Assembly: GCF_036075115.1 (NCBI RefSeq)
Contig: NZ_CP107958.1
Location: 4,402,001 to 4,466,000, forward strand
Reading direction: 5' to 3'
Source: Streptomyces sp. NBC_00377
Lineage (GTDB): Bacteria > Actinomycetota > Actinomycetes > Streptomycetales > Streptomycetaceae
DNA: 64,000 nt
The translations under genes and the position numbers were made by a program. The notes below the pieces were generated by a model that saw only the letters and a program-made list of their open reading frames with translations, searched no databases and had not been told where the DNA came from. Of this stretch, positions 16,544 to 24,455 are shown in pieces (within the stretch, counting starts at the first letter, position 1; each line of letters opens with the position of its first letter).

Positions 16544-18274
16544 TCAGCGCGCCCCGGGGTCGTACTTCTTCAGCGACGCCTGGACCTCGGCGGCGTAGGC
16601 GCCCTCCCACCACGGGACCGTCTCGACCAGCACCGGCTTGGTGCCGGAGGCGAGGACGAGGGCCCTGCCGGGCGGCATCGCACCGAGGTCGGAGACGTGC
16701 AGGACGCGTTCACGGCGCGTGGACTCGCTGATCGAGCGGTTGCCGGACCAGCCGCCGAACTCCGACTCACGACTCGTCTGGTACTCGCGCAGCTCGAACT
16801 CGCCGGCCAGCTCGCTGAGGTCGCCCAGGAAACGGGTGTCGGAGACACCACCGCCGTAGACGCGGACGTTCGCGGCGGACCACAGCTTCTCCATGCCGCG
16901 CTCCCCCCACACCTCGATGCCCTGCGCCCAGGACTGGAGGATCGTCATCAGGATGATGCCGCGCGAGCCGTAGTGCGAGTACAGGTCGGGCAGGGTGCGC
17001 CAACGGCACACGTTGGCCGCCTCGTCGAGGACCCCGACGAGGGGCAGCGGAAGACGGCCGCCGCGCTGCGTGGTGGCGTACTCCTCGGCGGCTTCGACGA
17101 CGGCCACGGTGAGCGCGGTCACGAGCGGCCCGGCGGAGTCGCGGCCCTCCCGGCTCAACGAGTACAGGGTGCCGCCGCCGCGGACGAAGGCGTGCGGGTC
17201 GAACTCCCCCGCGTACTCGTCCGACGGCGGGGTCACCCACCGGTTGACCTCCGGGTTGACCAGGCACGACGCCATCTGCTGGGCGACGCCGTAAATGCCG
17301 CTGCGCTGCTTGTCGGGGGCGTTGATCACGCCGGCGAGGCCGTCCGCGGACATGGCGTGCCCGGCGCCGCGCAGGATCCGCTCCGGGGCGTCGTCCCTGG
17401 GGTTGGACAGCCAGGTGTAGATCTGGGTGATCGGCGCCTTGGCGCAGGCGGCGGCGAGCAGCAGGTTGGCGAGCAGGTCCTGTCCCGCCGGGTCGAAGAA
17501 GGCGTCGGTGGAGGCGTTGGCGTCACGCGAGCCGCTGGCGAAGTGGTCGGCCATCTTGCGGGCCCTGGCGACATCGGTGACGTACGACAGCGGGTTCCAC
17601 CACCAGCTGGGCTCCTCCTGCGCGACCTGCTGCGGGTCGAACACCCACACCGGTCCGCGCGCGGTCCGCGGACCCCGGGTCGCGTCGACGATGTCGCGCT
17701 TGTTGGAGGTGACGAGGACCGCGCCGGGACCGTCGAGGATGGCGGGGATGGCCCGCCGGGTCGTCTTGCCGGTCCGGGGACCCCAGATGTCGACGTGCAT
17801 GTCCTCGTACGACCCGTACAGCGGCTGACGTCCCTTGACGGACCGTCCGATGAACACGCCCGGCGTGCCCGACCGCACCCCGAGGCGCTCGGCGGTGGCG
17901 GCCGCGCCCTTCATGGTCAGTTTGCCGAGCTCCTCGCCCTTCGCGAGGTGCCGTGCGGCGCCGTCCACCCGGGGCTTGTTCCTGAACCGCTCCCGCACCC
18001 GGTAGGCGGCCAGGCCGAGGATCCCGACCACCACCGCCTCCCCGGCGGCGACGGCACTGGCCGCGGAACCCGGCCAGCTGTAGTCGCCCTTGACCACCTC
18101 GACCAGGAACGTCAGCGGGTTGCCGGCCGGCGCGGGCGCGTCGGCGTACCCGGCCCCGACCTTCGCCGCCAGCCAGGCACCGGCGCCGACGAGGAGCACG
18201 ACGGCGACCGCGATGACGATCTCGAAGGTCCAGTCGTCCTCGGCACGGGGCTTCTTCTGCTGTTCTGCGGTCAC
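16544..18274 (-). CDS. VirD4/TraG-like type IV coupling ATPase
   Basis: 576 residues. Two N-terminal membrane helices (about 18-40 and 72-92) precede a cytoplasmic ATPase with Walker A GPRTGKTT (165-172) and Walker B LVGVLDE (412-418). VWVFDPQQVAQ, a WWWNPLSYV patch and LSREGRDSAGPLV follow the TraG/VirD4 pattern. Coupling proteins hand substrates, DNA or protein, to a type IV channel. A VirB4-like ATPase and membrane-channel genes lie 9-17 kb to the right. No relaxase is nearby, so a protein substrate is as likely as DNA. Confidence 0.88.
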   Translation of the reverse strand: MTAEQQKKPRAEDDWTFEIVIAVAVVLLVGAGAWLAAKVGAGYADAPAPAGNPLTFLVEVVKGDYSWPGSAASAVAAGEAVVVGILGLAAYRVRERFRNKPRVDGAARHLAKGEELGKLTMKGAAATAERLGVRSGTPGVFIGRSVKGRQPLYGSYEDMHVDIWGPRTGKTTRRAIPAILDGPGAVLVTSNKRDIVDATRGPRTARGPVWVFDPQQVAQEEPSWWWNPLSYVTDVARARKMADHFASGSRDANASTDAFFDPAGQDLLANLLLAAACAKAPITQIYTWLSNPRDDAPERILRGAGHAMSADGLAGVINAPDKQRSGIYGVAQQMASCLVNPEVNRWVTPPSDEYAGEFDPHAFVRGGGTLYSLSREGRDSAGPLVTALTVAVVEAAEEYATTQRGGRLPLPLVGVLDEAANVCRWRTLPDLYSHYGSRGIILMTILQSWAQGIEVWGERGMEKLWSAANVRVYGGGVSDTRFLGDLSELAGEFELREYQTSRESEFGGWSGNRSISESTRRERVLHVSDLGAMPPGRALVLASGTKPVLVETVPWWEGAYAAEVQASLKKYDPGAR

Positions 18275-18359
18275 CCGCGGGTCCGTCCTTTCTGGACTGT
18301 GGACTTGCTGAGTTGTCTGGGAGGGCTGCGCCGGGAGGTGCCGGTCGGGAGGGCCGGCG

Positions 18360-19805
18360 TCAGGCCTTCTCCGGAGCGAAGACGAAGACGCCCTCGCTCG
18401 TCGCCAGCAGGGTGTGACCGTCGGACGTGCGCTCCAGGACCTCGACGTCGTCGTTCAGCGAGGAGTCGGGTTCCAGGCCGGAGGCCAGCACCTTCTTGGT
18501 ACGCATGTCGAGCGCCGCCAGCCCCAGGTCGCTGACGGACGCGTACAGGACGTCGCCGGTCGGCAGTGCCACCGGCTCGATGTCCTGCTCGTCCGCCTTC
18601 TGACGCCAGAGCTCGTCGCCCGTCTGCGCGTCCCAGGCGACAGCGCCTCCGCCGAACTGGGTGACGACGCTCTTTCCGTCCGCGGAGAGGACGACGACCG
18701 GCTCGTGCGCGTCGTTGGGGTCGAGGGCGGTCTTGGGGCCTTCCACGAGGGTGCGCCCCGTCCTGAGGTCGACCACCGTCAGGAGCGCGTCGTACGTGTC
18801 GTCCTTCAGGCCCCAGGCGAGCAGGCCCTTGTCCCCGGAGAGCGGGAAGAGGGAGGCGGCCGCCCGGTCGCCGTCCCGGGTCTGCGCCGCCACGGCGGCG
18901 GGCAGGGTGACGCCCTCCGTGTCCCACAGTTCCTTACCGGTGAGCCGGTCGGAGACCTGGAGCCGGTCACCGCTGACGTAGAACTCGGCGAGGGACGTCG
19001 CGACCCGGTAGCCGAAGCCCTGGCCGATGGGCGCCTGGTCCTCCCACCGGTCCTGGACCTCGACGGTGGCTCCGCCTCCGAGCGGCGCGTAGGAGCCGCT
19101 GTCGTTTCCCTCCTTCAGCCGTACATGGCCGGCCTCGACGGTGTGGTCGGTGCCCTCCTCGCCGTCGTAGGCCGAGCTGCCCAGCTTCTCGCCGGAGGGG
19201 GCGTACATGGTGTACGTCGTCCGGACCGACTCCTTCTTCAGGCCGCTCGCCGGGGTCACATCGCCGTCGACGGCCAGGAGGGCGGGTGTGCCGTCCTTCC
19301 ACTGGCCGAGGGTGAAGAACTCGGCCGGCGTCGGATCCCGGTCGCTCGACCAGCCGTCGGTGGGGATCGTGACCTCGACCGACTTGCGTTCCCGACCGGT
19401 GGCCGCGTCGAGGAGGCGGGCCCGGAAGAGGTACTCCTCCGGGGTGCCGCCGGTGTTGTCGGGGTACGTCGTCGCGTCCTCGGTGAGGACGACGGCGTCA
19501 CCGAGCACACAGGTCTGCGAGTGATCCCCGACGACCCTGCTCGTGGCTCGCTCGACCGGGTCGCCGGGGCATCCCGAGACGCCGTCCGCGGTCAGGCTCC
19601 ACACGGGCTTCCGGGCCAGGCCGGGAAGGGCGGCGCCCTCGTACGCGGGGCCCTGGGCGACGGACGCGGACGCCTTGGGCGTCGCCTTCCCGGCCGTCGC
19701 GCCACCCTTCCCCGTGTCGTCGCCTCCACCGCAGCCCGCGACCAGCCCCAGTGACACCAGGGCCCCGGCGAGAGGAAGAAGGTGACGCCTCATCTGTTGG
19801 TTCAT
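18360..19805 (-). CDS. PQQ-like beta-propeller lipoprotein
   Basis: 481 residues. The lipobox LGLVAGC is near residue 24, followed by a Gly/Thr/Lys-rich linker. The remainder shows repeated propeller-type blades: FRARLLDAATGRERKSVEV, VSDRLTGKELWDTEGV, LTVVDLRTGRTLVEG, AVAWDAQTGDELWRQ and AALDMRTKKVLASG. Such WD/PQQ-like propellers are usually scaffolds, not enzymes. Its ATG overlaps the stop of the wall-hydrolase gene (ATGA), so the two are translationally coupled. Confidence 0.85.
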   Translation of the reverse strand: MNQQMRRHLLPLAGALVSLGLVAGCGGGDDTGKGGATAGKATPKASASVAQGPAYEGAALPGLARKPVWSLTADGVSGCPGDPVERATSRVVGDHSQTCVLGDAVVLTEDATTYPDNTGGTPEEYLFRARLLDAATGRERKSVEVTIPTDGWSSDRDPTPAEFFTLGQWKDGTPALLAVDGDVTPASGLKKESVRTTYTMYAPSGEKLGSSAYDGEEGTDHTVEAGHVRLKEGNDSGSYAPLGGGATVEVQDRWEDQAPIGQGFGYRVATSLAEFYVSGDRLQVSDRLTGKELWDTEGVTLPAAVAAQTRDGDRAAASLFPLSGDKGLLAWGLKDDTYDALLTVVDLRTGRTLVEGPKTALDPNDAHEPVVVLSADGKSVVTQFGGGAVAWDAQTGDELWRQKADEQDIEPVALPTGDVLYASVSDLGLAALDMRTKKVLASGLEPDSSLNDDVEVLERTSDGHTLLATSEGVFVFAPEKA

Positions 19806-21919
19806 GCTCCTGTTCCGCTGTCTGTGCCGTCGCCCTCGACCGCGTTCGTGCCCTGGGGGATCGGCACGCGGTAGACGCCGGTGATCGTGTCCTGGTAGTC
19901 CCAGTTGCTGAACTCGACGGACTTGCCCGGCCGCGGGGCGTGGATGATTTTGTGACCCTTGGGGTCCCAGACCAGGCCCACATGGCCCGAGTGGCCCGCC
20001 TCCGGCCGGAAGAAGATGACGTCGCCGGGCTGCGCCTCGGACAGCGACACCTCGTACTTCTTGAGGTAGGGCTCCTGCGTGTAGGTCGTCGTACCGATGT
20101 TGATCTTGCCACCGCTGGCCATGTAGTACGCCCACTGCGTGAAGCTGGAGCAGTCGAAACTGGTGGGGTTCTCGCCCTGGAGCCGCGGGGCGCCGAACAC
20201 GTACGGGACCCCGATGCCGCGCTGCGCCCAGCCGAGGACCGCGCGGATCACCGGGTCGTCGGCGTCGGGCAGGACACCGGAGGCGCCCGCGCCGTCCGGG
20301 GCCACCGCGGCACCGCCGTTGTCCTCGGCGCAGTCGGCGTACTGCGCGTCCCTGCTGCTCTCGTCGGATCCCGGGACGGTCCCGTAGTCGGGGTTGGCGG
20401 TGACCTTGCCCTTCATCCACTCGTCCGGGTCGACCATGCCCGGGCCCTTGTCCTGGCCGCCCACGAACGGGTTGTCGACACCAGGGACGAGGACCTCCCA
20501 GTGCAGATGGGGTCCGGTGACGTTGCCGGTCGCGCCGACCGTGCCGATCTGCTGGCCGCGCTTGACGGTCTGCCCGACGGACACCTTGATCGAGGTCTGG
20601 TGGCCGTAGAGCGTGATGACACCGCCCGCGTGCTCGATCTTCGTCATGTTGCCGTACGAGCCGCCGGGACCGGCGTGGACGACCTTGCCGTCGGCCGGGG
20701 CGTAGATCGGGGTGCCGCTGGAGGCCACCAGGTCGAGGCCGGTGTGGTAACCGAGGCTCCACATACGGCCGTTCTGGTGGTACGGGGTACCGACCGTGTA
20801 CGTGCCCTGCTTCATGGGCCACTGCCAGTCCTTGCCGGTGGTGGGCTCCTTGGCAAGGGGGAAGGACACGGTCGTCGCGTAGCCGGCGCCGATGCTGCTG
20901 CTGTTGCTGTTGCCGCTGATGTCGCTGCTGTACGCGGCCAGGGACATCGCGGTCGTGCTGCCGTCACCGCTGTCGCCGTCCAGCGCCGGCGTCGACCAGG
21001 AGCGGGCCGGGGTCGTGGCGATGCTGAGCGCGGAACCGGGCTGGGCGTTGTTGCCGACCGGTTCGGGAATGTCCGACTGCTTCCCGAGGGTGGGGAAGCC
21101 GGGGTTCTTCTCGATGGTCTCCTTCAGATGCGCGTACCAGCGCTGGATGAGGTCCCGGTCGCCGGTGAGCACCCCGCGGTAGCGCGCGGCCTGGGTGAGG
21201 ACGACCCGCGGGTAGATCGTGTTGGCGGCCGTGGAGCCGGAGTAGATCTGGAGCGCCTTGAAGGGAGCGGTCTCGGCCTTCTGGGCGTGCAGGAAGTTGG
21301 CGGCGGCCCAGGCCGCGTCGTCGATGTTGTACAGGTCCTTCGTGCCGTCGGCGTTGCCGTCGGCGCCGTAGTCCGTCCAGGCGGGCTTGCCGAACTGGAG
21401 GATCCCCATGTAGCCGAGGGAGTTCTTGCCGCCGGGCGCGGCCGAGGGGTCCTGGCCGTACTTGGTCTCCTGGTACATCTGCCCGGCGATGAGCGTCCAG
21501 TCGAGGCCGTCGTAGCGGGCTGCGGCGCGCATCGCGGCGAGGATCATCTTCGGCGGTATCTCGTTGCGCGCCGTCTCACTCGGCATGTACATCTTGCCGG
21601 CCGGCATGACCGGGTTGGTGGCCGCGGCGTCACCGGTGTTGCCGGCGTTGGCGTTGTCGGCGTAGTCGCCGCAGGAGGCGGCCGCAGCACCGGCGCCCAC
21701 CCCGCCGATCATGCTTCCCAACAGGACCAGGACGAGGGTGCCTGCCCCGGCGATGGGCAGGCAGCCGACACCGCCGGCTATCCACATCCACTTGTTGCCG
21801 TTCTTGTCGCCGCCGCCACCCTGACCGCCACCGCGCTGGGTCGCCGCCTTGGCCGCCTTCGCGGCCTTGGCGACCTTCGCCGCCTTGCTGGCGGCGGCCA
21901 GTACCGCTGGTGCAACCAT
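19802..21919 (-). CDS. Membrane-anchored wall hydrolase with transglycosylase, M23 and NlpC/P60 domains
   Basis: 705 residues. A cytoplasmic Lys/Ala-rich start and one membrane helix (about 45-75) lead to three wall-cutting modules. The first is a lytic-transglycosylase-like domain (catalytic Glu near 150 in MYQETKYG, then GYMGILQFG). The second is an M23 LytM-type endopeptidase (HTGLD near 392, HLHWE near 473). The third is an NlpC/P60 domain (catalytic Cys in FDCSSFTQW near 589, then HSGHVGLVWD). It would play the VirB1 role of opening peptidoglycan for the channel. Single and double combinations are common in Gram-positive transfer systems; three catalytic domains in one chain is unusual. 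Confidence 0.9.
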   Translation of the reverse strand: MVAPAVLAAASKAAKVAKAAKAAKAATQRGGGQGGGGDKNGNKWMWIAGGVGCLPIAGAGTLVLVLLGSMIGGVGAGAAAASCGDYADNANAGNTGDAAATNPVMPAGKMYMPSETARNEIPPKMILAAMRAAARYDGLDWTLIAGQMYQETKYGQDPSAAPGGKNSLGYMGILQFGKPAWTDYGADGNADGTKDLYNIDDAAWAAANFLHAQKAETAPFKALQIYSGSTAANTIYPRVVLTQAARYRGVLTGDRDLIQRWYAHLKETIEKNPGFPTLGKQSDIPEPVGNNAQPGSALSIATTPARSWSTPALDGDSGDGSTTAMSLAAYSSDISGNSNSSSIGAGYATTVSFPLAKEPTTGKDWQWPMKQGTYTVGTPYHQNGRMWSLGYHTGLDLVASSGTPIYAPADGKVVHAGPGGSYGNMTKIEHAGGVITLYGHQTSIKVSVGQTVKRGQQIGTVGATGNVTGPHLHWEVLVPGVDNPFVGGQDKGPGMVDPDEWMKGKVTANPDYGTVPGSDESSRDAQYADCAEDNGGAAVAPDGAGASGVLPDADDPVIRAVLGWAQRGIGVPYVFGAPRLQGENPTSFDCSSFTQWAYYMASGGKINIGTTTYTQEPYLKKYEVSLSEAQPGDVIFFRPEAGHSGHVGLVWDPKGHKIIHAPRPGKSVEFSNWDYQDTITGVYRVPIPQGTNAVEGDGTDSGTGA

Positions 21920-21925
21920 GCCGGG

Positions 21926-22606
21926 TCACACCCCCGAGTCGTCGGACGCGCCCACGTCACCCAGGCCGAAGACGTCGAATCCGGAGACGAGCCAGTCGCC
22001 GCTGTCCTCCTTGACCGTCACCAGCCACTGGTTGGACTCGGTCGTGGTCTGCCCGCCCGCGGTGTGCGTGGCGGTCACCGTGACCAGGGTGGACATCGAG
22101 CGGCCGCTGTCACGCACCAGGTCGTCCGAGACCAGGGCATCGCGCACCACGACGGCCTTCCCCTTGGAGGAGCACTGCTCGGCCTGGCAGGTCGCCCACT
22201 CCTTGCCGGTCGGCAGCGAGGTCGCGGCCTTCATCCGGTCGTCGTTCGTGGTGAGCCGGACCAGCGGCACACTCCAGGTCGCGGCATTGCTTGAGTGGTC
22301 GTACGTGGTGAGCCCGGCCATGTACTGGACCATGGCGGCGTGCGCCTTCACGGCTTCGGAGGCCGAGACGATCGGGGCGACCGCGGTGCTCTGCGATCCG
22401 TCGCCGTCGGCTCCCTCCCTGTCCCCGCCGGCAGCGCTGCCGCCCGAGGTGGCCGTGGGCACCGCGGAGCCACCCTTGGTGTCACCGCCGTCGCCCTCGT
22501 CGTCTCCGTCGAAGACGTTGAACACGGTGAGCACGGCGATCAGGAGAAACCCGAGCACCCCCAGGGCCAAGAGCCCCGTGCGCTTGTTCTCCGCAGGCAA
22601 GTCCAC
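21926..22606 (-). CDS. Single-pass membrane protein, VirB8/TcpC-like candidate
   Basis: 226 residues from GTG at 22606, with GGGAGG upstream. One membrane helix (about 11-30, LLALGVLGFLLIAVLTVFNVF) is followed by an acidic disordered linker and an extracytoplasmic domain of about 150 residues ending VTVKEDSGDWLVSGFDVFG. That last motif is typical of NTF2-fold domains such as VirB8/TcpC. It lies 6 nt upstream of the wall hydrolase gene, first in that operon. The assignment rests on topology and position, not on a clear family motif. Confidence 0.65.
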   Translation of the reverse strand: MDLPAENKRTGLLALGVLGFLLIAVLTVFNVFDGDDEGDGGDTKGGSAVPTATSGGSAAGGDREGADGDGSQSTAVAPIVSASEAVKAHAAMVQYMAGLTTYDHSSNAATWSVPLVRLTTNDDRMKAATSLPTGKEWATCQAEQCSSKGKAVVVRDALVSDDLVRDSGRSMSTLVTVTATHTAGGQTTTESNQWLVTVKEDSGDWLVSGFDVFGLGDVGASDDSGV

Positions 22607-22685
22607 GTTCCCGCGCCTCCCTTGTGCTGAGCCGGTACGGCGGGTGACCGGGACACGGTAGGGGGAGGCGGAAGCGGGGAGTCGG

Positions 22686-22709
22686 GGGAATTCCCGGCGA
22701 GGAAAGGAC
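22686..22709. promoter_or_regulatory. GGGAATTCCC palindrome with GGCGAGGAAAG block, upstream of the hydrolase operon
   Basis: The perfect 10-bp palindrome GGGAATTCCC (22686-22695) runs into GGCGAGGAAAGG. The same palindrome followed by CCCGGCGAGGAAAG recurs at 24297-24325 in front of the next two operons of this locus. A shared operator for the secretion-like genes is inferred. Confidence 0.5.
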
Positions 22710-22769
22710 GGCCGGCTTCGGGAAAGAGTGCGGGGGAAGCGGGAGTGGGTGTTCCCTACGGTCCGGTGC

Positions 22770-23132
22770 TCACGAAGGCCGCGGATCCACCGGCAGCGGA
22801 TCGAACGGGTACGCCGTGTGACCGTCCTTGGGTGAACAGGCCGCGAACGGGCCCGAGTCGGCGTCCATCAGGACCCGCAGATGCGGGTCGGCGTGGTGCA
22901 GCCACCACGTGGACATGCCGAGCGCCGGGTCCTGGCGCAGGTGTTCCCAGGCCAGCCAGAGCGCGGAGAGGCGGGCGCCGGCCTCGGGGTGCTCCCACCA
23001 TTGCGGGCACCAGGTGGCCGAAGTGCCGTTGACCCGGCGGCGGATCATCTGCGCGAGATAGTCGGAGACGAAGACGAAGACGTCCGCGAAGTAGAACTCC
23101 GGCTCCTCGGCTGCGGGTTCGGTACCGGTCAT
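22770..23132 (-). CDS. DUF4913-family protein
   Basis: A 120-residue protein with the recognisable DUF4913 pattern: FYFADVFVFVSDYLAQMIRR, TWCPQWWEHPEAGARLSALW, then WWLHHADPHLRVLMDADSGP. In my knowledge the family is actinobacterial, often found near transfer or type IV-like genes, and of unknown function. It is soluble, with no membrane helix. It overlaps the preceding broken gene by 4 nt. Confidence 0.85.
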   Translation of the reverse strand: MTGTEPAAEEPEFYFADVFVFVSDYLAQMIRRRVNGTSATWCPQWWEHPEAGARLSALWLAWEHLRQDPALGMSTWWLHHADPHLRVLMDADSGPFAACSPKDGHTAYPFDPLPVDPRPS

Positions 23133-23382
23133 CGCTCGACTCCTGCGGGCTGCTGTTGGGGAACCGGCGGCAGGGTGAGGGCCGCAGCCGGGTTGAGGAC
23201 CCCGTGGCCCGCGCCGGCCCGCGCGGGGCGACGGGGCGTACGTCGACGCCGGGGAGGAACGCGTTGACGGCGGCGGGCTGCGAGGTCTTCGCCCGTGCGT
23301 TCAACTCGTCGTAGGTCTCGGCCATCCCGAGACGCCACACCGCCGCCTGCTGGCTCTCCTTCAGTCGCTCCGGCACGTCCAT
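23129..23382 (-). pseudogene. Short frameshifted gene remnant
   Basis: The ATG at 23382 opens a natural-looking frame (VPERLKESQQAAVWRLGMA, NARAKTSQPAAVNAFLPGVD) that turns into arginine/serine-rich nonsense. A second frame then carries AGAGHGVLNPAAALTLPPVP to a stop that overlaps the DUF4913 start (ATGA). Joining the two needs a frameshift near 23220. GHGVLNPAAAL resembles the C-terminal end of subtilisin/mycosin-type proteases, but the piece is far too short to be an enzyme. It could also be two small genes or a sequencing error. Confidence 0.45.
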
Positions 23383-23494
23383 GGCACCCAGCTTCCGGGC
23401 GAACTGCCTCCTGCGGCGTCCGGCCCGTTCGCTCCGTCGGCATGGGTCCCCTTCGGTGTCTCTCGGTCAGGCGATCACTCGATCTGTCACGCTC

Positions 23495-24121
23495 TCAGGC
23501 CAGGACGATACCGAGCAGCAACAGCACCACCACGACGGCGCCCATCGCGATGCGCGCCGTCGGGTCCTCGCGTTCCCACAGGTCGTGGACGACGGCCCAG
23601 CCCGTCAGACGCGCGGCCCGACCGCTGTGGAGGTCGGAGCCGGACGCCTGCTGCTCCTCCTCCACGACCTCCTCGTCCGGTGACGACAGCTCGGGGTCCT
23701 CGTCGAAACCGACCGGCATCCCCTGCTGCTCCTGTGCCACCAGGACCATCTGCTCGAGGAGTTCGGGAATCGTGTTCGGCGTGAGGGGATAGGCGAAGGT
23801 CCCGTACGGCGTCTGCACACACAGGCTGGCCTGCCAGGGGTTGCCGGGCTCATAGCCGTCGACCCAGGCGTGCTCGGCCTGGAAGACCTGCGGGGCCCGA
23901 GCCGGCTCGGAGGCCGGTTCGGCGACGGGGGCGGAGGCAAAAGCGGGAACCGGGGCAGGGGCCGGGGCTGGAGACGGAGCAGCAGCAGAGGCCGGGGCAG
24001 GGACCTGCTGGACCGGCGGAGCCTGCTGGGGGGCCTCCCGGCTGCGCGGGTCGGGCTGCTCCGGGGGGTGCGGCTGCTGCGGGTACTGCGGCTGCTGCGG
24101 GTGCCCGTTGTGGTCGGTCAA
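23495..24121 (-). CDS. Pro/Gln-rich protein with a C-terminal membrane anchor
   Basis: 208 residues from TTG at 24121, chosen for the GAAGGA upstream; the frame is open further up without a good site. The first 100 residues are Pro/Gln/Ala-rich and disordered. A folded segment follows (HAWVDGYEPGNPWQASLCVQ, TIPELLEQMVLVAQEQQGMP), and the end is a membrane helix (IAMGAVVVVLLLLGIVLA), so the protein is tail-anchored facing the cytoplasm. Its N-terminus (TDHNGHPQ) resembles that of the divergent TcpC-like protein (TDHNSPAG). No family recognised. Confidence 0.7.
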   Translation of the reverse strand: MTDHNGHPQQPQYPQQPHPPEQPDPRSREAPQQAPPVQQVPAPASAAAPSPAPAPAPVPAFASAPVAEPASEPARAPQVFQAEHAWVDGYEPGNPWQASLCVQTPYGTFAYPLTPNTIPELLEQMVLVAQEQQGMPVGFDEDPELSSPDEEVVEEEQQASGSDLHSGRAARLTGWAVVHDLWEREDPTARIAMGAVVVVLLLLGIVLA

Positions 24122-24455
24122 CTCTCGTCCTTCGCCGGGTCCGTCGGGTCCAGGGGTGGGGCCGGGTGGCGGCACCCAGCACTTCGGGCACACACGCCCA
24201 GCGCATTCTGGGCCCAGGACGCGCCGGTACGGCACGGCGCCTTCCCGTCGTGTCCCTGACACTTTTCCCGACCGGTTTCCTCATGGGCACGACCCCGGGA
24301 ATTCCCGCAGTCCCGGCGAGGAAAGCGACACCGGTCCGGTGACAGGTCTTTGTCACACTGCCAAGCGCACCTGGCCGGGCCAGGGCCCGTCGTGCGGTGC
24401 GGTCGTGAACCCGCCCAGGCGGACGGGGAACCGACTCGCTGGAGTAACCGACTCG
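24122..24455. promoter_or_regulatory. 334-bp divergent control region of the secretion-like locus
   Basis: It separates the leftward and rightward operons. It contains GGGAATTCCC (24297-24306), then CCCGGCGAGGAAAG (24312-24325), repeating the motif at 22686. It also contains the inverted repeat GTGACA-N6-TGTCAC (24339-24356). Promoter boxes could not be fixed by eye. No gene seen. Confidence 0.55.
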
